Shown here: one piece after another, positions 43,356-52,705 of the stretch | How positions within the stretch are numbered: the stretch's first letter is position 1 | How the letters are laid out: each line of letters begins with the position of its first letter | Source: Candidatus Kurthia intestinigallinarum | GTDB lineage: Bacteria > Bacillota > Bacilli > Bacillales_A > Planococcaceae | Direction: 5' to 3' | DNA length: 64,000 bases | Assembly: GCF_003991225.1 (NCBI RefSeq) | Contig: NZ_JTFC01000042.1 | Location: forward strand, 186,001-250,000 | Translations under genes and position numbers: made by a program | The notes under the pieces: model-generated | What the model was told of the DNA's origin: nothing | The model's input: the letters and a program-made list of their open reading frames with translations, nothing else | The model's database searches: none

Positions 43356-44279
43356 TTATTTTTTGATTAATTCTAATTCAACTGGAATATCTTTTTCTAC
43401 TTTTTCACCATTTAATGATTTGACAGCTGTTTCAATCGCAGTTTCACCAATTTCAGTTGGTTTTTGAGCGATTGTTGCGATCATTTTACCATCTTCAACA
43501 GCTTTTACACCATCATCTGTTGCGTCAAAACCAACAACTTTGATGTCTTTACCTGATGCTTCAATAGCTTCGATAGCACCTAAAGCCATTTCATCATTTT
43601 GTGCGAAAACACCTTTAATATCAGCGTTTGATTGTAGGATGTTTTCCATTACTGTTAGACCTTCAGCACGATTGAAGTTAGCTGTTTGAGAAGCTACTAC
43701 ATCAAAACCGTCTTTCGCTACTTCTTCAAAGCCAGCACCACGGTCTGTTGCAGCTGATGAACCAGCTACACCTTCAAGTTGAGCAACTTTCGCTCCTTCA
43801 CCGATTACTTCTTCTAAATATTCAGCGGCCATTTTACCGCCTTCTTTGTTGTCAGAAGCGATATGTGATACAACTTCGCCGCCTTCAGAAGCACGGTCAA
43901 CTGTAATCACTGGAATATCGGCATTGTTCGCTGATTCAACTGCTGAAGCGACTGCTTTTGAATCTGTTGGGTTGATAATAATTAAATCAACATCTTGTTG
44001 AATTAAATCTTCAACGTCTGATGCTTGTTTTGATGCATTATCTTGTGCATCTACAACGGTTAAGTTCACTTTTTCATCTTTTGCTTCGGCTTTTGCACCG
44101 TCAGATAATGTAACGAAGAATGGGTTGTTTAATGTTGAAACAGACATCCCAATTTTGAAATCGCCATCTGATTTTTTTGTATCTTTTGCTTTGTCGTCGC
44201 CACCTTGTGACATGGAACAAGCGCCCAATAATAGAGATGATGCAAGTAATGCTGTAACTGATAATTTTTTCATTTTCAT
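43356..44279 (-). CDS. rbsB: Ribose ABC transporter substrate-binding lipoprotein RbsB
   Basis: A 307-residue periplasmic-type binding protein with a lipoprotein signal (LLLGACSMSQGG, lipid-anchored Cys about 20). FKIGMSVSTLNNPFFVTLSDGAK and VDLIIINPTDSKAVASAVESAN are typical of RbsB, as are VDRASEGGEVVSHIASDN and FAQNDEMALGAIEA. It captures ribose outside the membrane and delivers it to RbsC. Last gene of the rbsRKDACB operon. Confidence 0.93.
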   Translation of the reverse strand: MKMKKLSVTALLASSLLLGACSMSQGGDDKAKDTKKSDGDFKIGMSVSTLNNPFFVTLSDGAKAEAKDEKVNLTVVDAQDNASKQASDVEDLIQQDVDLIIINPTDSKAVASAVESANNADIPVITVDRASEGGEVVSHIASDNKEGGKMAAEYLEEVIGEGAKVAQLEGVAGSSAATDRGAGFEEVAKDGFDVVASQTANFNRAEGLTVMENILQSNADIKGVFAQNDEMALGAIEAIEASGKDIKVVGFDATDDGVKAVEDGKMIATIAQKPTEIGETAIETAVKSLNGEKVEKDIPVELELIKK

Positions 44280-44293
44280 AGTGAAATACCCCT

Positions 44294-45238
44294 TTACGCT
44301 GCTTTTTTACGGTCGATTAATACCGCGAATAAAATAACTAACCCTTTGACTACTTGTTGGAAGAATGATGATACACCGATTAAGTTTAGACCATTGTTTA
44401 ACACACCGATGATTAATGCACCGATTAATGTACCAACGATCCAACCACGGCCACCTGTAAGGCTTGTACCACCTAAAACAACTGCTGCGATTGCATCTAA
44501 TTCATATGATTGACCTGCAGTAGGCTGAGCAGAATTTAAACGAGACGTTAAAATTAATGCTGCCATTGCAGCTAACATACCTGTTAACGCGTAAACCGCA
44601 ATTGTTGTACGGTCTACATTAATACCTGATAGACGAGATGCTTCGGCGTTACCACCGATTGCATACACACGACGACCAAATGTTGTTTTACGTAAGATGA
44701 AGTACAATACGAAGAAGGCTATTAACATCGTTACGACAGGTACTGGAATTCCTAAGAAATACCCTTTACCGAACATTTGGAATGATAAGTGATCGCCTAA
44801 ACCAGAAATTGGCTTACCATCTGTATAAACAAGTGTTAGACCACGATAAATGGTCATTGTTGCTAATGTAGCGATAAATGGTGCTACTTTACCTTTTGCA
44901 ATTACAACACCGTTGATTGCACCTAAGATTAAACCAAGGATTAATGCCACACCCATTGCGATGAATGGATCTGTACCACCAGCTAATAAGCTTGCAGCAA
45001 CGGCCCCAGTTAGTGCCAAGGTCGAACCGACAGATAAGTCAATCCCGCCTGTTAAGATAACAAATGTCATCCCGAATGCGATTAACGCACTAATTGAAAC
45101 TTGACGTAAAACGTTGAAAATATTGTCCGCTGTTAAGAAGCTAGGACTCATAATAGAAATAATAACGACAATAAGTAGTAATCCAAATAACGGTCCTAAT
45201 TTTTGCATTAGGCCATTAGAAGTTTTGGCTTTGGACAA
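44294..45238 (-). CDS. rbsC: Ribose ABC transporter permease RbsC
   Basis: A permease of about 314 residues and eight to ten helices. I place the start at TTG 45238, eight bases after GGAGG; an upstream in-frame ATG lies inside rbsA without its own site. [25 protein letters not shown] and [16 protein letters not shown] are diagnostic of RbsC/sugar permeases. It overlaps the end of rbsA by about 23 bp. Confidence 0.92.
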   Translation of the reverse strand: MSKAKTSNGLMQKLGPLFGLLLIVVIISIMSPSFLTADNIFNVLRQVSISALIAFGMTFVILTGGIDLSVGSTLALTGAVAASLLAGGTDPFIAMGVALILGLILGAINGVVIAKGKVAPFIATLATMTIYRGLTLVYTDGKPISGLGDHLSFQMFGKGYFLGIPVPVVTMLIAFFVLYFILRKTTFGRRVYAIGGNAEASRLSGINVDRTTIAVYALTGMLAAMAALILTSRLNSAQPTAGQSYELDAIAAVVLGGTSLTGGRGWIVGTLIGALIIGVLNNGLNLIGVSSFFQQVVKGLVILFAVLIDRKKAA

Positions 45239-46718
45239 CTTTGTCACCTCCAGTAGCATAATGCATAATTTTTTCTTGTGTCATGTCCTCACCAGCAACC
45301 TCGCCAGTGATTTTACCTTCGTGCATCACAAGTACGCGGTCAGACATGCCGATAACTTCTGGTAATTCAGAAGAAATCATTAAGATGGCTACGCCTTGTT
45401 CTGCAAGGTCATTCATGATTTGATAAATTTCTTTTTTCGCGCCGATATCAACGCCGCGTGTTGGTTCATCTAAAATTAAAATTTCAGGTTCAATGCCTAA
45501 CCATTTTGCGATAACTACTTTTTGTTGGTTACCACCGGACAATGATTTGGCAGATAGTTCAGCACTTGGTGTTTTAACGCCAAGCTTTTTCACAAGATTG
45601 CCAACAAATGACTTTTCTTTCGAACCACTAATGATGCCTGATTTAGATGTTTTACCAAAGTTGGCCATCGCGATATTTTCTTTAATCGAGAAGTCAACGA
45701 TCAACCCTTGTGTTTTACGGTCTTCTGTTACAAAGCCGATACCTAATTTTTTAGCTTGACGAGGGTTTTTAATTTTCACAGCGTTTCCGTCAATGAATAA
45801 TTGACCCTTCGTCATTTTGCGGTAGCCGAAAATTGCTTGCGCTACTTCCGTACGACCCGCCCCCATTAATCCAGCAAGTGCGACAATTTCACCTTTACGG
45901 ACATTGAAATGAACATCTTCACAGAGGCCCGGACGTGTAAGCCCTTTCACTTCAAGCTTTACATCACCGATTGTTGCGTTGCGTCCTGGGAAGCGTTCAC
46001 CAAGTTCACGACCAACCATCATCTGAACAATTTCGTCAAATGTCGTATCTTTAATCGTACGAACACCGACATACTCACCGTCACGTAAAATCGTAATGCG
46101 GTCACAAATCGCGAAAATTTCTTCCATACGGTGAGAAATGTAAACGAATGATACCCCTTCTGATTTTAGCTTGCGAATTGTTTTAAATAATGTTTGAATT
46201 TCACGGTCTGTTAACGCAGCCGTCGGTTCATCCATGATGATAACATTTGCTTTTGTTTCCATCGCTTTGGCGATTTCAATAATTTGCTGTTTACCGACTG
46301 ACAATGAACCTGCTGGTGTACGCACATCAATGTCTAAACCTAATTGGTTTAAAATACGTTTTGCCTCTTTATTCATTTCTTTGTTTTTCATAATCCCCAT
46401 ACCAACTGTTTGCTCATTACCTAAAAATAAGTTTTCAGCAACCGTTAAGTCCGGTAAAATGTTTAACTCTTGGTGGATAACGGCAATCCCTTTTGCTTCT
46501 GCCTCTTTTGGTGATTTGAAGTGAACTTCTTCACCATCGACTTTAATGACGCCGTTATCACGCTCGTAAATCCCCGTTAGAATTTTCATCATCGTTGATT
46601 TACCCGCACCATTTTCGCCCATTAGCGCGTGGATTTCTCCATCTGCTAACTGGAATTGGACGTCTTTCAAAACAACATTCCCACTGAATGCTTTTTGAAT
46701 GCCCGACATTTCAATCAT
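45216..46718 (-). CDS. rbsA: Ribose ABC transporter ATPase RbsA
   Basis: A 500-residue protein with two ABC domains. Domain 1 has Walker [10 protein letters not shown], signature LSVGKQQ and Walker [12 protein letters not shown]. Domain 2 has the degenerate P-loop GLMGAGRTE usual for RbsA, signature LSGGNQQK and [12 protein letters not shown]. It powers ribose import with RbsC. GGAGG precedes the start, 15 bp after rbsD. Confidence 0.95.
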   Translation of the reverse strand: MIEMSGIQKAFSGNVVLKDVQFQLADGEIHALMGENGAGKSTMMKILTGIYERDNGVIKVDGEEVHFKSPKEAEAKGIAVIHQELNILPDLTVAENLFLGNEQTVGMGIMKNKEMNKEAKRILNQLGLDIDVRTPAGSLSVGKQQIIEIAKAMETKANVIIMDEPTAALTDREIQTLFKTIRKLKSEGVSFVYISHRMEEIFAICDRITILRDGEYVGVRTIKDTTFDEIVQMMVGRELGERFPGRNATIGDVKLEVKGLTRPGLCEDVHFNVRKGEIVALAGLMGAGRTEVAQAIFGYRKMTKGQLFIDGNAVKIKNPRQAKKLGIGFVTEDRKTQGLIVDFSIKENIAMANFGKTSKSGIISGSKEKSFVGNLVKKLGVKTPSAELSAKSLSGGNQQKVVIAKWLGIEPEILILDEPTRGVDIGAKKEIYQIMNDLAEQGVAILMISSELPEVIGMSDRVLVMHEGKITGEVAGEDMTQEKIMHYATGGDKVVQSQNF

Positions 46719-46733
46719 GCACGTTTCCTCCTT

Positions 46734-47126
46734 TTAAAAAATGACACCTGATTGCAATAAGATATTGGCATACGGCGTAGCCTCACCCGTACGAATAATG
46801 ACTTTCGCTTTTGCAGATAGCGCTTTCAATTGTTCATGTGAAACCTCTTCAAATGCTGTATCTACTATGTCATGCACCGCTTTGTAAAGGGGTGCATTTT
46901 GTGATGCCATTTCAGTGGCGATAATTGCTTTTTCTGTTTTGTAGTCTGCTAAAACAACTTCTAAAATCGCCATGAAGCCCGGCTCTCCAATTTTGTAAGC
47001 GAGATCGATGCATGTAACACCATCTGGAATCGGTAACCCGCAGTCTGCAATCATAATTTGATCTGTGTGACCAATACGTGCAAAAATCCCGGCTAGTTCA
47101 CGATTTAAAATACCTTGTTTTTTCAT
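46734..47126 (-). CDS. rbsD: D-ribose pyranase RbsD
   Basis: A 130-residue protein: MKKQGILNRELAGIFARIGHTDQIMIADCGLPIPDGV, with the catalytic His in RIGHTD, and a C-terminal IIRTGEATPYANILLQSGVIF. It interconverts pyranose and furanose forms of ribose, giving the form RbsK uses. It follows rbsK with a 1-bp gap. Confidence 0.95.
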   Translation of the reverse strand: MKKQGILNRELAGIFARIGHTDQIMIADCGLPIPDGVTCIDLAYKIGEPGFMAILEVVLADYKTEKAIIATEMASQNAPLYKAVHDIVDTAFEEVSHEQLKALSAKAKVIIRTGEATPYANILLQSGVIF

Positions 47127-47127
47127 G

Positions 47128-48006
47128 TTACTGTGCGCCTCCTAAGCGTTTAAGCACTGCTTCTTGCTGTGGCATACCGCCTTGTGCACCAAATTTTTCA
47201 ACTGATAATGATGCCGCGACATTCGCAAATTCAACTGCCTCTGACAACGATTGATTTGTCGTTAGTGCATGCGCTAAAGCACCATTAAATGTATCACCCG
47301 CACCTGTTGTATCAACAGCTTTTGTTTTAAAGCCTTTAACAAACACATGTTGTGTCCCATCATAGTAGCGTGCCCCGTCTGCGCCTAATGTAACGATTAA
47401 TTGATTCGGGAAGCGTTCTAAAGCGCTCTCTACATCAACGCCGAAAATATCAGCACATTCTGTTTCATTTGGTGTGAAGTAAGCAACGCGTTCCATCCAT
47501 TCTGCTTTAAAATTCTCAGCAGGCGCTGGATTTAATAACACACGTGTATGTAATTCTTCACAAACGGACAGCGCATACTCTACTGTATCTTGTGGAATTT
47601 CTAGCTGCATAACGACTAAATCACTTTTAGCGATTAATGTACGTGCTGCATCGATTGATTCGCGCGATACATCTGCGTTCGCTCCTGGTACCACGATAAT
47701 GCGGTTATCATTATCAAATAATGTAATGTTCGCAATACCTGTTGCTGTCTCTGTTGTACGAACGAATGTATCGTCAATCTTTTCTTGTTGTAAAATCGTA
47801 CGCAATTCGTTACCAAATGCGTCTTGACCAAGCGCACCAACCATATGTACATGGCTGCCTAAACGGGCAACTGCAACAGCTTGGTTTGCTCCTTTACCGC
47901 CTGGAACGGTATGGAACCCTTGTCCAAAAACCGTTTCTCCTTGCTTTGGAAAAACAGTCGTTTCAACGACGATATCCATATTAATACTACCGATTACTGT
48001 AATCAT
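47128..48006 (-). CDS. rbsK: Ribokinase RbsK
   Basis: A 292-residue PfkB-family kinase. GSINMDIVVETTVFPKQGETVFG and PGGKGANQAVAVARLG form the sugar-binding N-terminus. VDTTGAGDTFNGALAHAL holds the anion hole and catalytic Asp. It phosphorylates ribose to ribose-5-phosphate. Its start overlaps the rbsR stop by four bases (ATGA). Confidence 0.95.
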   Translation of the reverse strand: MITVIGSINMDIVVETTVFPKQGETVFGQGFHTVPGGKGANQAVAVARLGSHVHMVGALGQDAFGNELRTILQQEKIDDTFVRTTETATGIANITLFDNDNRIIVVPGANADVSRESIDAARTLIAKSDLVVMQLEIPQDTVEYALSVCEELHTRVLLNPAPAENFKAEWMERVAYFTPNETECADIFGVDVESALERFPNQLIVTLGADGARYYDGTQHVFVKGFKTKAVDTTGAGDTFNGALAHALTTNQSLSEAVEFANVAASLSVEKFGAQGGMPQQEAVLKRLGGAQ

Positions 48007-48992
48007 AATTCCGTTCCTTTCGTTGTTGAATTTCGAACGACGAGCTTCGGCGGAAATACAACGCGCTTCGCTGTCATTTTTTGTCCTTCAATTAATGCAA
48101 TTAATAATTCTGTTGCACGCTCTCCCATTAAGGAAATCGGCTGCGCAATCGTTGTTAGCTCTGGCGATAGCAATGTACCGATATTAATACCGTCATAACC
48201 AACAAGTGATACATCCTTTGGAATGTGTATCCCTAGTGATTCAGCTGCTTTCATTACACCGATTGCCGATGCATCGCTTGACGCAAACACCGCATCATAA
48301 TCCCTTGTGTGTTGCAACTGCTGAAGGGTCACCTTTTTAGCTGACTCAAAATCAAAAGGGCTCACAATCGTATCGTACTGTATGGTTGGATGTTGCTTCA
48401 TGATTTCTTCAAAGCCGCGCATCCGATCATTTGCGACATCAATATCAAGTGGCCCGCGCACACATAAAATGCGTTTGACGTTTTGCTCGACCAAATAATT
48501 AGCGACAAGCTGTCCACCTAATACATTATCCGATGTCACTGTTGGAATCGCTTCTGATAAATTACGATCAAGTGCGACAATAGGTACATCTAGTTTCTTA
48601 TAGAAATCTGCTTCGATATGGTTTGTAGTTACGATAAATCCTGCTGCATAATTTTGTTGCAGCGAGCGGATATAATGTTTTTCTTTTTCACTCGTTTCGC
48701 CCGCATTGCACAACACCACTGTATAGCCATGCTCATAAGCTGTACGTTCAACCGCACGTGCTAGTTCAGGGAAAAAAGGGTTTGTAATATCTGGTACAAG
48801 CAAACCAAGTAAATTCGTTTGCTTCGTCGTTAGCGAGCGTGCTAATTGATTTGGTGCATAATTTAATGTAGTAATTGCCTTCTCAATTATCTGCTTCGCA
48901 TCATTACTTACATAGCCTTTATTATTCAAATGTCTAGAAACAGTCGCTACAGAAACTCCTGCCTCTTTTGCGACATCACGAATTGTTGCCAA
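48003..48992 (-). CDS. rbsR: Ribose operon repressor RbsR (LacI family)
   Basis: A repressor of about 329 residues. I place the start at TTG 48992, giving MATIRDVAKEAGVSVATVSRHLNNKG as in other RbsR proteins, eight bases after GAGG; the GTG at 49001 is part of that site. The HTH is at residues 3-22, followed by a periplasmic-binding-like domain (LIGLLVPDITNPFFPELARAVE). It represses the operon by binding the palindromes upstream, with ribose as likely inducer. Confidence 0.92.
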   Translation of the reverse strand: MATIRDVAKEAGVSVATVSRHLNNKGYVSNDAKQIIEKAITTLNYAPNQLARSLTTKQTNLLGLLVPDITNPFFPELARAVERTAYEHGYTVVLCNAGETSEKEKHYIRSLQQNYAAGFIVTTNHIEADFYKKLDVPIVALDRNLSEAIPTVTSDNVLGGQLVANYLVEQNVKRILCVRGPLDIDVANDRMRGFEEIMKQHPTIQYDTIVSPFDFESAKKVTLQQLQHTRDYDAVFASSDASAIGVMKAAESLGIHIPKDVSLVGYDGINIGTLLSPELTTIAQPISLMGERATELLIALIEGQKMTAKRVVFPPKLVVRNSTTKGTEL

Positions 48993-49018
48993 TGCATTCA
49001 CCTCAAAACGATCTGTTA

Positions 49019-49032
49019 TGTAACCGGTTCCA
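49019..49032. promoter_or_regulatory. Second RbsR/cre-like site
   Basis: On the minus strand TGGAACCGGTTACA matches cre at 13 of 14 positions and has a perfect AACCGGTT core. It is a few bases downstream of the stronger site, in the leader. Confidence 0.6.
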
Positions 49033-49050
49033 TGTGTAACCGATTACACA
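49033..49050. promoter_or_regulatory. RbsR/CcpA operator of the ribose operon
   Basis: TGTGTAACCGATTACACA has perfect 7-bp arms. The inner TGTAATCGGTTACA (minus strand) fits the cre consensus at all 14 positions. It lies just after the -10 box, as in the B. subtilis rbs operon, where RbsR and CcpA act at one site. Confidence 0.85.
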
Positions 49051-49051
49051 T

Positions 49052-49080
49052 AATATAATGCACGAATTTTATCAAGTCAA
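49052..49080 (-). promoter_or_regulatory. rbs operon promoter
   Basis: On the minus strand, -35 TTGACT, a 17-bp spacer and -10 TATATT. Confidence 0.8.
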
Positions 49081-49291
49081 CACATTTTTTTATTAGGTTA
49101 TACTATTTTCAACTGTTACATGACTTAAAGAGTGTTATAAAACAGCACATTGACGCTTTTTTGTAGCAAATCGGGTAATGATTTGTCCCACCAAAAAATT
49201 TTTTTTAGGTCATGTAATATCCCTAAATGCAGAAAAATGGTATGATATAGAAAATAGTTTCTTAAAAGAGAAAAAAGAAGGTGTTTGACAT

Positions 49292-50551
49292 ATGAAGATG
49301 AGTTTATCGCAAAAACAACAATTAAAATTATATATGACCACACAATTGCGCCAATCCATTGAATTACTACAGTATTCACACGAAGATTTAGTTGAATTCG
49401 TACGTGAACAGGCATTAGAAAACCCTTTAATTGAATTAGAAGAAACCACTTCAAGTTATCAAAAATCTACAACGGGATTTGATGATGTGTTACCATCCGT
49501 TGCAGGCGAGACAGATTACCGGGATGAACTGTTACAATTGCTACACTGTGAAGTGAAAGAACAGCGATTACTCTATGCATGCTTAACAATTGTTCACAAC
49601 TTAGATGACAATGGCTATTTGTCACGCGATGCCATCGCCGCCTATCAGATTCCGGAAGCGTTATTACAAGCAGCAATTCAAGAATTACAGCAGCATGGTC
49701 CGCCTGGAATTGCGGCCTTTGATTTACGCCACTGTTTATTACTACAATTAGAAGCACTCGAGCCGCGCCAAATCGTTGCCGAAAAAATTGTTACTTCTCA
49801 TTTAGAGGATGTCGCAAATAGTGCCTTTGAAAAAATTACGCAGGCGCTTCATATCACGCCGCATTCACTGCGCCGTGCCATTCGAAAAATTCAAGCACTC
49901 GAGCCAAAGCCATGTCGTTCGCTTTTTAGTCGTCCTGCAACGACGATTACGCCTGATGCGACGGTGATGCTAAGTGATGAAGGCTTTACATTCCAATTAA
50001 ATACAGCTGGCATGCCAAAAATTTCTCTTTCTACTGCCTATGATGCCTTTTTTGAACATCAGGAAGCAGCAGAATTTTTAAAAATGCAGTTTAAGCGCTA
50101 TGAATGGTTACTACATAGTTTAAATCAACGTCAAAGCACATTAACGCGTCTTTTAGAGGCTGTCGTTGCACATCAGCAGCCCTTTTTCTATCAAGGTTAT
50201 ATTGCGCTAAGACCGCTATTATTAAAAGATATTGCCGCACAATTGGGCGTGCATGAGTCTACCGTTAGTCGCGCTACTAAAAATAAATGGCTAGCAACAC
50301 CTTTTGGCACAATTGCGCTACGCTCATTGTTTACCAATGCGGTATCTGAAGACGGAGCCTCTCAAACATCGATTAAAGTGCATATTCAAAATTTGATTAA
50401 TACAGAAAATAAAACCCGCCCCTTATCAGACCAAAAAATTACTGATTTATTAATGGCGAAAGAAAATATTACGCTTGCACGTCGTACAGTGGCGAAGTAC
50501 CGCGATGAGCTTTCAATCCCAAGTGCCTCGAAAAGAAAGTGTCTTATCTGA
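49292..50551 (+). CDS. rpoN: RNA polymerase sigma-54 factor
   Basis: A 419-residue sigma-54 (SigL). Region I is MSLSQKQQLKLYMTTQLRQSIELLQYSHEDL with LENPLIE. A core-binding region and HTH (IAAQLGVHESTVSRATKNKW) follow, then the RpoN box ARRTVAKYRDEL near the C-terminus, which reads the -24 element. It directs transcription that needs ATP-driven activators. The regulator at 465-1748 belongs to that activator family but looks inactive, so the partners of this sigma factor lie elsewhere. AAGGTG precedes the start. Confidence 0.93.
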   Translation: MKMSLSQKQQLKLYMTTQLRQSIELLQYSHEDLVEFVREQALENPLIELEETTSSYQKSTTGFDDVLPSVAGETDYRDELLQLLHCEVKEQRLLYACLTIVHNLDDNGYLSRDAIAAYQIPEALLQAAIQELQQHGPPGIAAFDLRHCLLLQLEALEPRQIVAEKIVTSHLEDVANSAFEKITQALHITPHSLRRAIRKIQALEPKPCRSLFSRPATTITPDATVMLSDEGFTFQLNTAGMPKISLSTAYDAFFEHQEAAEFLKMQFKRYEWLLHSLNQRQSTLTRLLEAVVAHQQPFFYQGYIALRPLLLKDIAAQLGVHESTVSRATKNKWLATPFGTIALRSLFTNAVSEDGASQTSIKVHIQNLINTENKTRPLSDQKITDLLMAKENITLARRTVAKYRDELSIPSASKRKCLI

Positions 50552-50580
50552 TATACTTAATGTATAAGGAGGTCATCTAA

Positions 50581-51045
50581 ATGAACAAATACATTTTTTC
50601 TACTGTGAGTTTCATCTTATTTTTTGCTGTAGCCCTTTATGGAACCGTTCATTTTCATGAGCTACCTCCATTTGTATACAGCGCACTCTTTGATGATTGG
50701 CAAACGCGTGAAATGGTCTTTTTACCACTTGTCGCAGGCATTGTGCTGTGGAGCTTTCTTCATCTATTGGCAACACATCCAGAATGGCATGAATTTTCCG
50801 ATAAATATTCTGAAAATAAAGAATTATCTTTTAAAAATTCTTCTACTGTGTTACATGTGCTGAAAAATGCTGTGTGTATCGTCTTAACACTCAAAACTTA
50901 TGTAGATATTTATCATATCCTTCACCCAACTGCACCCGTTATGACAGGCACTACGTTAGTCAGCATCGCCTTTTTATTACTTAGTTCGTTACTCACTGTC
51001 TATTTCATCCGAACACGTCATGAATTTTTGCATTATTCAAAATAG
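50581..51045 (+). CDS. Four-helix membrane protein, DUF1648-like
   Basis: A 154-residue protein with four membrane helices (about 5-22, 45-62, 92-110, 122-142). The layout HELPPFVYSALFDDWQTREMVFLPLVAGIVLWSFLHLL is reminiscent of DUF1648. AAGGAGG precedes the ATG, 29 bp after rpoN, so it could be co-transcribed with it. Its stop merges into repeat copy D. Function unknown. Confidence 0.6.
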   Translation: MNKYIFSTVSFILFFAVALYGTVHFHELPPFVYSALFDDWQTREMVFLPLVAGIVLWSFLHLLATHPEWHEFSDKYSENKELSFKNSSTVLHVLKNAVCIVLTLKTYVDIYHILHPTAPVMTGTTLVSIAFLLLSSLLTVYFIRTRHEFLHYSK

Positions 51046-51187
51046 AAAAGGGACTGAGGCAAAACATGTCATGTTTCTTTTTTAGCGTTCGCAATGAAAA
51101 ACCGGAACCGCCCTACAGCGCGGTTCCGGTTTTTCTTATGCTCATATGAGATGTTACTTTTACATGTATGTCAAAGCCTCTTTTTTC
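51044..51187. repeat. Structured convergent-gene repeat, copy D
   Basis: Contains TTTTTTAGCGTTCGCAATGA, a CCGGAACCGCCC/GCGCGGTTCCGG hairpin with a changed but still pairing base (A to G against C), CTCATATGAG, and the right arm TGTATGTCAAAGCCTCTTTTTT. It fills the gap between the 50581 gene and the convergent GNAT gene. Confidence 0.85.
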
Positions 51188-51190
51188 TCA

Positions 51191-51739
51191 TTATAATCCT
51201 TCAATATGTCGCTTCACAGAGGCCCATTCATCGTCAATAATGCTATAAACGGCACTATTACGAATCGCACCATCTGCTCCGAATTTATGTTTACGTAAAA
51301 TCCCCTCAAATGTCGCGCCAATACGCACAATCGCATTGCGTGAACGCATGTTCCGTTCATCTGCCATAATTTGTACCCGCTTCATTCCCCACTGCTCAAA
51401 TGCATAACAAAACATTAAAAGCTTCATATTCGTATTAATAGCGCTACGCCACACAATCGGATTCAGCCATGTGTAGCCAATTTCCACACTCCCAAAATCC
51501 TCATCAATCGTGTAAAAACGTGTGGCACCAACAATTTGATTATGTACCTTTGAAAAGACAGCAAATGCCTGCTGATCTTGTGCTTGTAACGCCATATTAA
51601 TATAGTGTGTAGCATCCGCCAACGAACGAATGCGCGGCTGCGTCATTTCCCAAATTCGCTCGTCATTTGCAGCATGTACTAAAGCCTCCGCATGTTGCTG
51701 TGTCAGCGGCTCTAAACGTACAATATCATTTTCTAGCAT
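51191..51739 (-). CDS. GNAT acetyltransferase, RimJ/RimL-like
   Basis: A protein of about 182 residues; ATG 51739 follows AAAGGGGG, while an upstream in-frame ATG has no site. It starts MLENDIVRLEPLTQQHAEALVHAAND, the RimJ/RimL-type opening, and has VEIGYTWLNPIVWRSAINTNMKLLMFCYAFEQWGMKRVQIMADERNMRSRNAIVRIGATFEGILRKH, the acetyl-CoA site and the asparagine-rich turn. It probably acetylates an N-terminal amine or a small molecule in the cytosol. Confidence 0.85.
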   Translation of the reverse strand: MLENDIVRLEPLTQQHAEALVHAANDERIWEMTQPRIRSLADATHYINMALQAQDQQAFAVFSKVHNQIVGATRFYTIDEDFGSVEIGYTWLNPIVWRSAINTNMKLLMFCYAFEQWGMKRVQIMADERNMRSRNAIVRIGATFEGILRKHKFGADGAIRNSAVYSIIDDEWASVKRHIEGL

Positions 51740-51784
51740 ATGAAAAACCCCCTTTGTATTGTAAGTATACGCGGAGGGCTTCAT

Positions 51785-52030
51785 TTAAGAAAGTTCTTGT
51801 AAGTATAATTTATTTACATAGCCAATCTGGTGGTGAAATTGCACTTTGCACCACGCACCTGCCGTACAAAATACGCCGACGACTTCATCCTTTTCTAAAT
51901 AACCTAATGCTTCATAGCCGGTTCCTGGACCACTACGAACATAGACAGGATTTTTCGCTACATAGTTTGTCATAAGCTGTTCTTTAAAACAGTCTGTCAC
52001 AATGTCTGATAACGTTTGCCTATTAGCCAT
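51785..52030 (-). CDS. Intracellular single SH3b-domain protein
   Basis: An 81-residue protein without a signal peptide. A short helical N-terminus (LSDIVTDCFKEQLMTNY) precedes one bacterial SH3 domain with the typical NPVYVRSGPGTGYEALGYLEK and WCKVQFHHQIGYVNKLYL. Lacking an export signal, it contrasts with the secreted SH3b proteins at 55-57 kb. It contains two or three cysteines. An AGGAGG site precedes the ATG. It may be a domain copy that lost its signal sequence. Confidence 0.7.
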   Translation of the reverse strand: MANRQTLSDIVTDCFKEQLMTNYVAKNPVYVRSGPGTGYEALGYLEKDEVVGVFCTAGAWCKVQFHHQIGYVNKLYLQELS

Positions 52031-52078
52031 TTAAATCCTCCTAGATTTGCGTCATTAAGAAATAGACGCAATAGGACA

Positions 52079-52705
52079 TTAAATAGTTTCACCTTTTAAT
52101 TGTTTAACGGTTTGCTGTATGTCTGAGCTGTGGCAAATTGCTGAAATAACGGCTACCCCGTCCACACCCGTTGCTAAAACAGGCGCTACATTCGATGCTT
52201 CAATACCGCCAATCGCAACAATCGGACATTCAGGAAATTGCTCGTGCATGGCTTTTGGAAATGCTGTATGACAGGGTACTTTGGCATCCGCTTTTGAAGA
52301 CGTGGCATAAATAGGTCCAATGCCGACATACGCACAGCCCCCATCAATCGCCGTAGCCATTTCATCAGCCGTATGCACCGATACTCCGATAAAACCTTTA
52401 AATTGTGCTTTTGCAATTTGTAGCTGTGCATCATCCTGGCCGATATGAAGACCATCCGCTTCTAGCAAAACAGCGAGGGCCACATCATCATTAATGACAA
52501 ACGGCACATTATACTGTGTACATAAAGCCTGACATTGCCTTGCAAATTGAATATACGCCTCCCCCTTCAGTGCATAAGAACCTTTTTCCCGGAGCTGAAA
52601 CATCGTAATTCCCGCAGCAAGTGCCTCTTCTAGCGTTTGTAGAGGTGCTTTCACACAATTTTCCGTTCCCATAATAAAATATACCGCTAAATCACTACGC
52701 TTCAT
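52079..52705 (-). CDS. thiE: Thiamine-phosphate synthase ThiE
   Basis: A protein of about 208 residues starting MKRSDLAVYFIMGTENC at ATG 52705, eight bases after GAGGTG and inside the end of thiD. TIM-barrel motifs are TMFQLREKGS, VPFVINDDVALAVLLEADGLHIGQDD and YVGIGPIYATSSKADA, then VAIGGIEASNV. It joins the pyrimidine and thiazole moieties to form thiamine phosphate. Last gene of the tenA-thiM-thiD-thiE salvage operon. Confidence 0.93.
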   Translation of the reverse strand: MKRSDLAVYFIMGTENCVKAPLQTLEEALAAGITMFQLREKGSYALKGEAYIQFARQCQALCTQYNVPFVINDDVALAVLLEADGLHIGQDDAQLQIAKAQFKGFIGVSVHTADEMATAIDGGCAYVGIGPIYATSSKADAKVPCHTAFPKAMHEQFPECPIVAIGGIEASNVAPVLATGVDGVAVISAICHSSDIQQTVKQLKGETI

